NCBI GenBank assembly: GCA_044371755.1 | Contig: JBILSZ010000005.1 | Coordinates: 1 to 59,466, forward strand | Direction: 5' to 3' | Source: JAIXWP01 sp044371755 | GTDB taxonomy: Bacteria > Bacteroidota > Bacteroidia > Flavobacteriales_D > Sanyastnellaceae | DNA: 59,466 nucleotides | Notes under the pieces: model-generated | Database searches by the model: none | Told to the model about the DNA's origin: nothing | The model's input: the letters and a program-made list of their open reading frames with translations, nothing else | Shown: piece by piece, positions 10,501 through 17,718 of the stretch | Layout of the letters: every line of letters begins with the position of its first letter | Numbering within the stretch: position 1 is the first letter of the stretch | Translations under genes and position numbers: made by a program

Positions 10501-13500
10501 GAGGCGTACAGATTTCTTGATCGGCACCCGCATCGGACGCTCCCTGGGCACTATTGTAAAAAATGATGCTCACATCGTCAGAAGGAGATCCACATGTTGA
10601 GTAATTAACGGTCCATCTAAAAATATTTACGCCAATTGACAAGCCACTGACAATTGCATTCTCATCATTGATATTTGAAAACGTGCCTGTTCCTTGGATA
10701 ACACTCCATGAGCCGATACCAGGGAATACTGCAGCCACGGCGGCAAGCGTTGTGGATGAAGTAGGAGAACATAATTCTTGGTCAAGACCAGCGTTCGGTT
10801 GATCTGCCCCTCCATCGAATATCGTAATTGTCACTTCATCGAATGTTAATGCATTTGCGCATGGTCCATTTTGAACAGTCCATCTAAATATATTCGGGCC
10901 TATAGCAAGACCTGTGACTGTGGATGTAGGGTTGGTTGGGTCAGTAATTGTTCCTGTACCACTGACGAGAGTCCATACCCCGGTTGATGGGAAAATTGGA
11001 ACACTGCCGTTGAGGGTAGTAGACGTAATCGGCGTACATAAGTCTTGGTCAGGTCCAGCATTGGCTGATGGACTTGAGGAAGAGAAGACAGTTATCACGA
11101 CGTCATCAAACGTAGTTTGAGCGCCACATGCCCCGTTATTAATAGTCCACCTGAATACATGCACGCCAACAGGCAAGTTAGCAATTGTAGTCGTAGGGTT
11201 GTTAATGCTTACAATGGTGCCGCTACCCGACACAAGAGACCAAGTCCCGATTCCTGGGAATACAGCACTATTTGCGGCCATTATGACGGTTGATGCAGGA
11301 GTACAAATACTTTGATCTGGTCCCGCATTAGCAACGGGAGCATTTGTATCAAATACAAAAATGCTCACCTCATCAAAAGTCACACTATTGGTGCACGGGC
11401 CGTTACTTATTGTCCAACGGAAAATATTTTCACCAATGGAAAGGCCTGAAACTGTTGATGTTGGTGATAAAGGACTTGCTATTGTACCTGTTCCGCTGAT
11501 TAATGTCCATTGTCCTGTAGCAGGGAAAAGAGGGTTATTGCCTTGTAGTTGGGTGATGAAAGTAGGAGAACACAAATTTTGATCTGGACCGGCATCTGCT
11601 GCTGGTTGATTTCTATCGAAAATTAGAATTGTAATTTCATCAAATGTTTGGTTAGGTACGCATGGTCCATTGGTGATTGTCCAACGGAAAACATTCGCTC
11701 CTACACCTAAACCTGTTACTAAAGTGGAAGCGCCAGTAGGGCTAACTATTGTAGGAACTACAGGTCCAGACACCCACGTCCACACTCCGGTAGCTGGGAA
11801 GATAGCACTATTAGCATTAAGGGTAGTTGAACTTACGGGTTCGCAGAAGCTTTGATCAGCTCCCGCGTTGGCCGCAGGCTGAACATTACTAAACACAAAA
11901 ATGGATACTTGATCGAATGTTACAGAAGGGTCACATGGACCGTTGCTTACTGTCCATCTAAAAATATTCTCACCAACAGCTAAGCCTGTGATAGCAGTGG
12001 TAACACTGTTTGGAGATACTATTGTGCCTGAACCTTGAATCAATGTCCACTGGCCTGTTGCTGGAGCAATAAGAGCGTTTCCAGTAAGAGTAGTGGAGGT
12101 TGTGGGTAAACATAAGTTTTGATCTGCACCCGCGTTGGCAGCTGTTTGATTTTCCGAGAACTCTGTAATTACTATCTGATCTACGGATGGCGCCGCGCAA
12201 GGTCCATTGAAAATGGTATAACTAAATGTATTGGTACCTACTCCCAGATTGCTTACTAATGTAGTAGAGGAGTTAGGAGATGAAATATTTCCTGAACCAC
12301 TCACCAACGCCCATAGTCCAGTAGCGGGGAATGTAAATGGTGTTCCAGTGAGTGTGAGCGCTCCTTGTGAAGTACAAGCGCTAAAGTCCGCACCAGCATT
12401 TGCAGGTGGTTGTGCATTGTCAAATACAATAATTGTTACATCATCAAATGTTGATGAAGGATTACATGGCCCATTGTTAATAGTCCATCTCAGGATATTT
12501 GTACCAATAGATAATCCGCTTACTGTGGTTGTTGGGTTCGTGGCATTGGCAAACACAGCTGTTCCCTGCACGATAGTCCAAGCTCCTGTTCCTGGGAAAA
12601 TGACGTTGTTACCAGCAAGTGTAGTTGCTGGGTTTGTCGAACACAACTCTTGATCAGGTCCTGCATTGGCTGGAGCCTGTGCTCCAGAGAATACGAAGAT
12701 AGAGACCTCATCGAAGGTGACTCCATTGGCGCATGGTCCATTGTTGACCGTCCAGCGGAAAATATTTTGTCCAACCCCAAGATTTGTTATTGCCGTGGTT
12801 GGCGAAGTTGGCACTGCGATATTACCTGTGCCTTGGATAATCGTCCATTGGCCTGAACCAGGAGACACCACAGGTGATGCACTCATTACAGTATTTGCAG
12901 GTGCAATACCAGTGAAACAAAGATTTTGGTCAGGTCCTGCATTTGCACTTTGTTGGTTTTCGTCAAAAACGAAAATTGTCATGTCATCGAAATTTTGACC
13001 AGCAGGACAAGGTCCATTTAGAATGGTCCAACGGAAAATGTTGGTACCAATTCCCAAACCAGAAATATTAGCGTTTGGAGTATTCGCGTTTGCGATAGTA
13101 CCAGTGCCACTTATAAGCGTCCACTGACCAGTAGCAGGCGACAATACAGCGCTGCCTTGCATGGTGTATGTGCTTGTAGGTGTACATAACTGAGCGTCAG
13201 CACCAGCATTGGGAGGTCCTTGGTTATTGTTAAAAATAGCTACTGAGATTTCATCAAATGTGATGGTACCACAACTACCGTTATTGATGGTCCAGCGGAA
13301 TGTGTTCGAGCCAAGGCTTAGGCCAGTAATTTGTGTTGTTGGGCTATTGGGAGATACGATAGTTCCAGTACCGCTCACTAGTGTCCAAAGTCCCACGGCA
13401 GGGAAAGTAGCATTGTTAGCGGCCATTGTTGCTGATGTGATGGGTAAACAGAACGACAAGTCTGGACCTGCATTGGCCACTGGAGCATTATTGTCGAAAA

Positions 13501-16500
13501 CAGTTACGCAGACTTCATCAAAAGTTGGCGCTGCGCAAACTCCTGTGTTGATGGTCCATCTGAAACAGTTAACACCAACACCCAAGCTTGTAACATCGGT
13601 GATAGGAGATGTTGGGTTCGTGAAAGTGCCGCTTCCAGACACAAGTGTCCATTGACCTGTAGCAGGGAATATAGGGCTGTTACCTGTAAGGGTAATGCTG
13701 GAAGTAGTATTACAAATACTTTGATCAGCTCCAGCATTTGCAGCTGGTTGTGTTGCAGGGAACACAGTGATCGTAATTTGATCCGTTGTTAGGATAGGAG
13801 TGGCGCAAGGACCGTTGTTGACTGTCCATTGAAGCGTGTAAATACCGGGTACGAATCCCGAAACGGTGGTATTAGGGCTCGTGGCATTCGCAAATATCAA
13901 TGTGTTTGGTCCACTAACTTGAGACCAAGACCCTGTTGCAGGGCTAATCAAACTATTACCGGCAAGAGTTACGCTAGCAGCATTTGAACAGATCTGTTGA
14001 TCAGGTCCTGCGTTAGCTTGCGTTTGAGATGAGCTGAACACGAAGATGGCTACTAAATCATTAGTGCTTCCACAAGTTCCATTATTGATTGTCCAACGGA
14101 AAATATTGATACCTACTGCGAGATTGTTGATTGTTGTTGTCGGGCTATTGGGTAAGGCAATAACACCAGAGCCTGAAATCAACGTCCATGTTCCCACGGA
14201 TGGGGCTATAGCTGCGTTTGCAGCCATGGTCGCACTTACTGGAGCGATACCAGTAAAACATAAAAGTTGGTCTGGACCTGCGTTTGCAATTTGAGCGTTT
14301 GCATTGAAGACATTAATTGTCATTTCGTCAAACACAGTATTTCCACACGCACCATTTTGAATGGTCCAACGGAATACAAACGTTCCTGTAGAAAGGTTGG
14401 AAATAGTAGTTATGGGAGAGCTTGGCGTATTGATAGAAGCTCCAGCGGGTCCACTTACCTGCGTCCACAAACCAGTAGCTGGCGAAACGGCCGCACTTGC
14501 AGCCATTGTGAATGAATTGGTAGGCAAACATATCGTAGCATCGGGCCCAGCATTGGTTGTTGAGATGTTTCCGTTAAACACGGTGATCGTCATTTCATCA
14601 GAAACAGCTGGATCGCAAGAGCCATTTGATAGCGTCCAACGGAAAACATTCGCGCCAAGACTCAAACCCGACACTGTAGCGCTGGTGGCGCCAGTAGGTG
14701 CTATGGTTCCTGTCCCTGACACTAGCGACCAAGCTCCAGTACCAGGAGCTGTTGGCGCGTTACCGTTGATGGAGGCCGAAATGGGAGAATTGGTAAAACA
14801 GAATGTTTGATCGGGTCCAGCATTGGCAGCTGGTTGCGCATCTGGAAATACCGTTATAATCACATCATCCGCCGTGATTGCTCCGGCGCAAGGACCGTTG
14901 TTCATCGTCCAACGGAATCTATTTTGTCCTAAAGAAAGACCTGAAACTACGGCATTAGGAGTGTTTACATTGGAGAATGAACCTGTGCCGCTAATAACGC
15001 TCCACGTGCCAATTGCTGGTGCAATAGGACTGTTTGCAGCAAGAGTGGTGCTGTTGTTTGGAAGACATACAGTTTGGTCTGCTCCCGCGTTTGCAGCAGG
15101 TGAAGAAGGGTTGAAAACAGTTATTACTACTTCGTCCGTCAATGTACCACAAGGGCCATTGTTGATGGTCCAACGGAATCGGTTTACTCCAATGCTTAGA
15201 CCAGTGACGGTAGTATTCTGAGCACTCGCATTCGCAAATGTTCCGGTTCCTTGTATCACACTCCACGAACCTGTAGCTGGAACAATAGGTGAGTTCGCCG
15301 TGAGATTGAGCGATGTGAAAGAGCCTTGACAAACCGTTTGATCAGGCCCAGCATTGGCTGGAGGGTGGCTATTATTAAAGACCCGAATCACCATCTCATC
15401 GTTGGTGTCTCCATCAGGGCAAGGTCCGTTAGAAATGTTCCAAACGAACGTATTCACTCCCACGGCTAAGTTGGTGATTAGCGAAGTGGCGCTATTGATA
15501 TTTTGAATGGTGGCTGTTCCTGAGGTGATAGACCATGTTCCTATGGCTGCAGTACCAGGGTTGTTGGCTTGCATCGTATAAGTAGTAGTGGAACATAGGT
15601 TTGCGTCGGGCCCAGCGTTTGCAGCTGGCGGTGTGCCTTGGAAGCGAGTGATGTTTATCAAGTCAACTCGATTCACCGAGCACCAAGGATAACTCTGATT
15701 CCAAATAAATGAGTTCTGTCCTAGCGATAGGTTGGAAACAGTAGTAGTTGGTGAATTTGGATTGGCGATAATTCCCGTACCTGCCGCCACTGTCCAAAAT
15801 CCCACAGCAAAAGGGTCTGGATTCACCGCTGAAAGTGTTGCAGTGCTTGCACCACAGGCGAATTGATCGGCACCAGCGTTGATGGGAGTATTTGGATTAA
15901 CAACAGTAAAGATCAGATCGATAGAACCCTGAAATCCAAATTCATTTTCAACTACAAAATTTACTGTATCTCTTCCTACAAAGTTGAATGGTGCGGTGTA
16001 ACGGAAGCAGGTATCATGGGGTGAAGAGGGCGGGGCAATAATAATATTGCCGTCATTGCCACTAAAGCTATCAATAAAATTATTGTTACCACAACTAAAT
16101 ACACGTAGGCAATGATCCACACTTTGACCTTGACATAAAGTTGCCACATTGTAGATAGTGGTTGGAATCGGATCTGCCGCGGTTGGATCCTGGAACTCGA
16201 AAGCGTCATTGAAGCCGGATAGATATCCGTAAGCTCCCGTGGCCCCATTACCTGTGAGCCAACCAGCATGGAAAAACCCTTGTGACTCAACCACCACACT
16301 TAGTGGAAGGTTAGCATTTGGAATGGTTGCTGCTCTCCAGCCCGGTAAGCCTGGTACGTTGTTCACTATGATTCCAGGAAAGGCGTTGTAGGGGGTGCCA
16401 TTGATGGTGAGTGTACCCTGCGCTGTTGGTTGAATCAACAACTGTAAGATTTCTTGTAAGCCTGATATGTTGAACCTGTTAAACTCTATGTACCTGGATC

Positions 16501-17554
16501 CCGTGCACGATATTTCTGGCATTGCACTCATATCCACTTCCTCGTCCAATGAGCAACCACTTACGTGATAACAGAAGGCCGGCCTATCGGTCCTGAAATA
16601 GTGGGGAGCTCCAAATGCTCCTGTCATCGTCCAGTCGAAAAACTGACCAGCATTGATTGTAGCAGCCGGAGTTGCCGAGCCGTCAATATAGATGTTTGTA
16701 TTGTTCTGCGTTGCTACAATGATTGAGTAGTCCCATGGAAAGTTATTATTACCCTTGATACATACCCATTCGCTTCCTGCAAGACCTATGGGCACCAATT
16801 GGTCGGTCCCTCCATCGGCCGCGTTGGCTCCTGTTCCGGATATTCTTGTGTGGGTTGAACCGCTTATAACCACAATGTCCCTGTTGGATGTTACGCGTGA
16901 TCCACACACGTGCTCTACAGGACTATTTCCGCGAATCAAATAACTCTGCCCAGCTTGCAAGGTCACTGTATGTGGGTTGGGAAGAGCAGCGGTACCATAC
17001 ATGGTAAACGGCGTCTGAAAGGTTACTTGCGTATTATTTTCAATTGCCATAACACTGATGAAGTGGTATTCTTCAGGGCCATAATTTCCATTGAAATTTC
17101 TAACCTGAGAGCCACAATAGAATTCACGACCCAAGGCATTTGCTCCTTTTAGAGTGACCAATGTTTGATTTGTTCCCCCTGCCACGCGGTGCACACATTG
17201 AATCGGAGCTGATGCAACAACTCGGAGTCCGTATTGCGTGCTAGCAACACCTTCAACATTCGTCTGACCCAAAGTAGGAGTAAGTGGCACGAAAAGCGGC
17301 GCTCCAGAAGATACGGTGCCTGTAAAGTTGAAAGTAGTTCCATCTAAAGTGGATACATTCACCGTCACCGGAAAACCGAATGGAGTGCTTATTACCAAAT
17401 TGGATGGGCTGTTTCTATCAGTATTCGAAACATCCCAAATTGGTGGCATCCAGAATTCGGTGTCGAACTGGGCTTGTGCTTTTTGAAAGAGACCAAGCGA
17501 GATTAATACTACAAATAGCTTGGTAAGAAATCGTGATATATTCATGCCTCTCAT
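4595..17554 (-). CDS. Giant repeat adhesin-like surface protein, T9SS type B substrate (41 tandem units)
   Basis: The frame is open to a GTG at 17614, but I take ATG 17554 (or 17545) because it places a good signal peptide, ending QKAQAQ, at the N-terminus. The protein is then about 4,319 residues. An N-terminal region of about 400 residues resembles the IgGFc-binding domain (paired blocks such as NNTQVTFQTPF and NNTNIYIDGS). An array of 41 units of about 90 residues follows, each opening with an NAGPDQxxC-type motif and carrying a second cysteine in NNGPC. The last 90 residues are a gliding-motility-associated type B sorting domain (PDAFSPNGDGVNDTF, IFNRWGAQVF, GFVYLKR). It should be exported by the T9SS and displayed on the cell surface. 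It heads an operon with PorP/SprF and PorE-like genes. A role in adhesion or gliding is inferred from this arrangement, not shown. Confidence 0.92.
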   Translation of the reverse strand: MRGMNISRFLTKLFVVLISLGLFQKAQAQFDTEFWMPPIWDVSNTDRNSPSNLVISTPFGFPVTVNVSTLDGTTFNFTGTVSSGAPLFVPLTPTLGQTNVEGVASTQYGLRVVASAPIQCVHRVAGGTNQTLVTLKGANALGREFYCGSQVRNFNGNYGPEEYHFISVMAIENNTQVTFQTPFTMYGTAALPNPHTVTLQAGQSYLIRGNSPVEHVCGSRVTSNRDIVVISGSTHTRISGTGANAADGGTDQLVPIGLAGSEWVCIKGNNNFPWDYSIIVATQNNTNIYIDGSATPAATINAGQFFDWTMTGAFGAPHYFRTDRPAFCYHVSGCSLDEEVDMSAMPEISCTGSRYIEFNRFNISGLQEILQLLIQPTAQGTLTINGTPYNAFPGIIVNNVPGLPGWRAATIPNANLPLSVVVESQGFFHAGWLTGNGATGAYGYLSGFNDAFEFQDPTAADPIPTTIYNVATLCQGQSVDHCLRVFSCGNNNFIDSFSGNDGNIIIAPPSSPHDTCFRYTAPFNFVGRDTVNFVVENEFGFQGSIDLIFTVVNPNTPINAGADQFACGASTATLSAVNPDPFAVGFWTVAAGTGIIANPNSPTTTVSNLSLGQNSFIWNQSYPWCSVNRVDLINITRFQGTPPAANAGPDANLCSTTTYTMQANNPGTAAIGTWSITSGTATIQNINSATSLITNLAVGVNTFVWNISNGPCPDGDTNDEMVIRVFNNSHPPANAGPDQTVCQGSFTSLNLTANSPIVPATGSWSVIQGTGTFANASAQNTTVTGLSIGVNRFRWTINNGPCGTLTDEVVITVFNPSSPAANAGADQTVCLPNNSTTLAANSPIAPAIGTWSVISGTGSFSNVNTPNAVVSGLSLGQNRFRWTMNNGPCAGAITADDVIITVFPDAQPAANAGPDQTFCFTNSPISASINGNAPTAPGTGAWSLVSGTGTIAPTGATSATVSGLSLGANVFRWTLSNGSCDPAVSDEMTITVFNGNISTTNAGPDATICLPTNSFTMAASAAVSPATGLWTQVSGPAGASINTPSSPITTISNLSTGTFVFRWTIQNGACGNTVFDEMTINVFNANAQIANAGPDQLLCFTGIAPVSATMAANAAIAPSVGTWTLISGSGVIALPNSPTTTINNLAVGINIFRWTINNGTCGSTNDLVAIFVFSSSQTQANAGPDQQICSNAASVTLAGNSLISPATGSWSQVSGPNTLIFANATSPNTTVSGFVPGIYTLQWTVNNGPCATPILTTDQITITVFPATQPAANAGADQSICNTTSSITLTGNSPIFPATGQWTLVSGSGTFTNPTSPITDVTSLGVGVNCFRWTINTGVCAAPTFDEVCVTVFDNNAPVANAGPDLSFCLPITSATMAANNATFPAVGLWTLVSGTGTIVSPNSPTTQITGLSLGSNTFRWTINNGSCGTITFDEISVAIFNNNQGPPNAGADAQLCTPTSTYTMQGSAVLSPATGQWTLISGTGTIANANTPNANISGLGIGTNIFRWTILNGPCPAGQNFDDMTIFVFDENQQSANAGPDQNLCFTGIAPANTVMSASPVVSPGSGQWTIIQGTGNIAVPTSPTTAITNLGVGQNIFRWTVNNGPCANGVTFDEVSIFVFSGAQAPANAGPDQELCSTNPATTLAGNNVIFPGTGAWTIVQGTAVFANATNPTTTVSGLSIGTNILRWTINNGPCNPSSTFDDVTIIVFDNAQPPANAGADFSACTSQGALTLTGTPFTFPATGLWALVSGSGNISSPNSSTTLVSNLGVGTNTFSYTIFNGPCAAPSVDQIVITEFSENQTAANAGADQNLCLPTTSTTLTGNALIAPATGQWTLIQGSGTIVSPNSVTTAITGLAVGENIFRWTVSNGPCDPSVTFDQVSIFVFSNVQPAANAGADQSFCEPVSSTTLNANSAIFPATGVWTWVSGPVVPTIVSPTGASTLVTGLGVGANVFRWTITNGPCVPNQTFDEITILIFDRNQPAADAGPDQNLCSPTFITQLQGNNPLFPATGQWTLISGTGTIASPLSPTSTVSGLSIGENIFRWTISNGPCTNSVTFDEVSIFVFDTNAPVANAGPDQSICTPASTVIMAANSAVFPGIGTWSLVSGSGTIVSINNPTTTIANLPVGVHVFRWTINNGACGAQTTFDDVVITVFSSSSPSANAGPDQDLCTPITSTTLNGSVPIFPSTGVWTLVSGTGTITDPTNPTSTVTGLAIGPNIFRWTVQNGPCANALTFDEVTITIFDGGADQPNAGLDQELCSPTSSTTLAAVAAVFPGIGSWSVIQGTGTFSNINDENAIVSGLSIGVNIFRWTVNYSTCGSPSDDVSIIFYNSAQGASDAGADQEICTPLNIVTLSAAPVLAPGFGTWSVAQGNASFVGVNNPTTTATNLPVGENILVWTVYNGPCLSAPLTTDSVSIWVYDQDNLIADAGADQEFCTPTSSATLQGSPLIFPATGLWTVIQGSATITDPTSPITNVTGLAVGETIFRWRVTNGPCLSPITQDEMSIFIFDENQGEADAGDDQDLCFTGIALVNTTMSANNVTFPAVGTWSLVSGGGNIVDANDPNTAITNLQVGENIFSWSISNGPCPNGITTDFVSIFVFDDSNLNANAGPDQEICLPNTSVVMQGSTYIFPATGTWSFVQGSGVFANANDPITTVSNLAVGINILRWTVNNGPCAAGTTTDDVEIRVFDNNAPAANGGEDILVCEPTSSVIMDATIPAEPGVGVWTVIAGGVGVTISDINNPNATVSGFVVGETILSWTVYNGPCAVTNTSDLVSIFLFEESQPAADAGADQELCTPQTTATITANNAIFPATGTWTLLSGSGTIVNPNSPTTEVTDLGVGANVFCWNILNGPCDPPFTTDCVTINVFDSEQDGALAGEDQEFCLPTTSTTLVGSAIVGSSIGQWTIVQGGGFINNISSSTTSVTNMPQGENIFRWTVDNGSCGTSFDEVSVIIFNNDAPEANAGQDASFCTPTSTYPMQANTPEIPGLGTWAIEVGPGLTGTGTIDDLNNPNANISGLVVGENRFSWTIYNGPCEVPTIDFISIFIYDENQPAANAGEDQEICLPLNSVDMAANEPIFPATGQWVLISGGGTITDPTSATTSITNLPQGENIFQWTIDNGPCDPSITSDQVSIFVFDPNAPEASAGPDQEFCEPISSTTLAALAPATPGVGTWTLVAGTGTIADINDPNTAITDLTVGENCFLWTVYNGPCEPVTEDQICIYIFPDDQLPADAGEDQELCTPLISTQMSANAVTFPAVGQWSIIQGSADIENINDPNTVLTNIAEGVNILQWTIQNGPCDNSLTSDIVEVRVYSDQNPLADAGPDQELCLPVNSTTVNGSALTAAATGLWTNIDGGGIIANPTSPTTDITDMPIGFNTFVWFVDNGACGTSSDTITIAVFDPDEVIANAGEDASYCTPVSTHCMSASAPSEPAVGTWILITGSGEIENPNDPNTCINGLTVGENIFMWQIDNGPCGLTLDVMSIFIYNENTPNANAGPDIELCYPDTFVNMAASSAEFPAIGTWSVIQGPAIPSDLNSPNSLMSPLQIGENIFVWTVNNGVCPNGITTDTVVVRLFDPEATAPLAGPDQFICTPQSEVTMFGNEADVPSFGTWNITQGSAAITDINNPFTTVTDLAVGINIFTWSFYISSCGSNPVDDVAIYVYDQNQPPADAGPDQELCFPNTSTVMDGNELIIPAIGTWTLVSGTATIEEPNNPNTAISNLGNGTNVFVWTIDNGPCIDAITTDTMEIRVFVPDAPTAFVGQDLFTCTPIDCIAMDALDPTDPQTGTWTVVSSINGNGTTAPPSFVDPTDANSDLCNLVVGLHTLNWAIYNGPCNNNSNDDVQVFVYDNTAPAADAGEDIFLCSPESSTVLNANAAVFPGVGFWSIESAIGPNGAITGGTFSDLNSPNATISDLQIGIYTLVWTIDNGPCGAPTSDTVFVQINNPLSPNADAGPDQEFCIDLTDALMNGNEPLFPAFGSWTAISFDPTGTIVDPSNPNTSITDIPLNEHLFVWCIDNGACANATTCDTVSVYVNDASIAAAFAGDDLFFCGAPDSLIMQASIAVGLAEGVWTFNENVYTFTDDTFHESVVYGFQNGTNTFTWTVDNGACGISSDDITILVYDPELPAAYAGESNAICENRFQSFNLNATDPPLPANGWWTIVDGPIIISDSTDANAEVISLGEIIEELVDVPSTIVWVVDNGVCGITTDTVVYILEDCLTVEIPDAFSPNGDGVNDTFVIPNLESYPNHSLKIFNRWGAQVFEAAPYLSDWDGRSAHPATLGENLPVSTYYYILDLGNGEDAFRGFVYLKR
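4880..15895 (-). repeat. 41-unit tandem repeat array (about 268 bp per unit) inside the giant surface-protein gene
   Basis: I counted 41 copies of the unit-opening motif (consensus NAGPDQELCxPxSST), beginning near 15880 and ending with a degenerate copy, YAGESNAIC, near 5146. About 11 kb over 41 units gives roughly 268 bp or 90 residues each. The inner pattern is conserved: opening motif, then ATGxWTxxSGxG, a ASPNxPTTxVxxLxxG segment, FRWTxxNGPC, and DEVxIxVF. The units look like Ig-fold (PKD-like) domains. At DNA level they are well diverged, so the array is old rather than freshly amplified, although short oligomers such as gatcaggtcctgc recur. Confidence 0.93.
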
Positions 17555-17718
17555 AGGGTCAAGGGTTCTCGCTTTAATTGTGTTAAGAAGTCTAGGGTAA
17601 ATAAAACTATTCACCGTCGTAAAATTCAGAACATCAAACGCGTGAAATCTTCACCTCGTCGAAAGATTTCAACAAGCGAACGTGCAGCGCACTGATTTTA
17701 GTCGAATTATGAATAAAC

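Noticed and set aside
4827..15332. Dozens of open frames of 60-186 residues on the plus strand and in other frames within the giant gene
   Set aside because: They follow the 268-base periodicity of the repeats, have no start signals, and match the shadow of repeated minus-strand codons.
4880..15895. Possible CRISPR array because of regular repeats
   Set aside because: The units are about 268 bases, diverged, and translate without break into one long protein; CRISPR repeats are short and near identical.
17644..17670. Hairpin gaaatctt/aagatttc between the PKD protein gene and the giant gene as a terminator
   Set aside because: An AT-rich 8-bp stem with an 11-base loop and no T-run; too weak to call.
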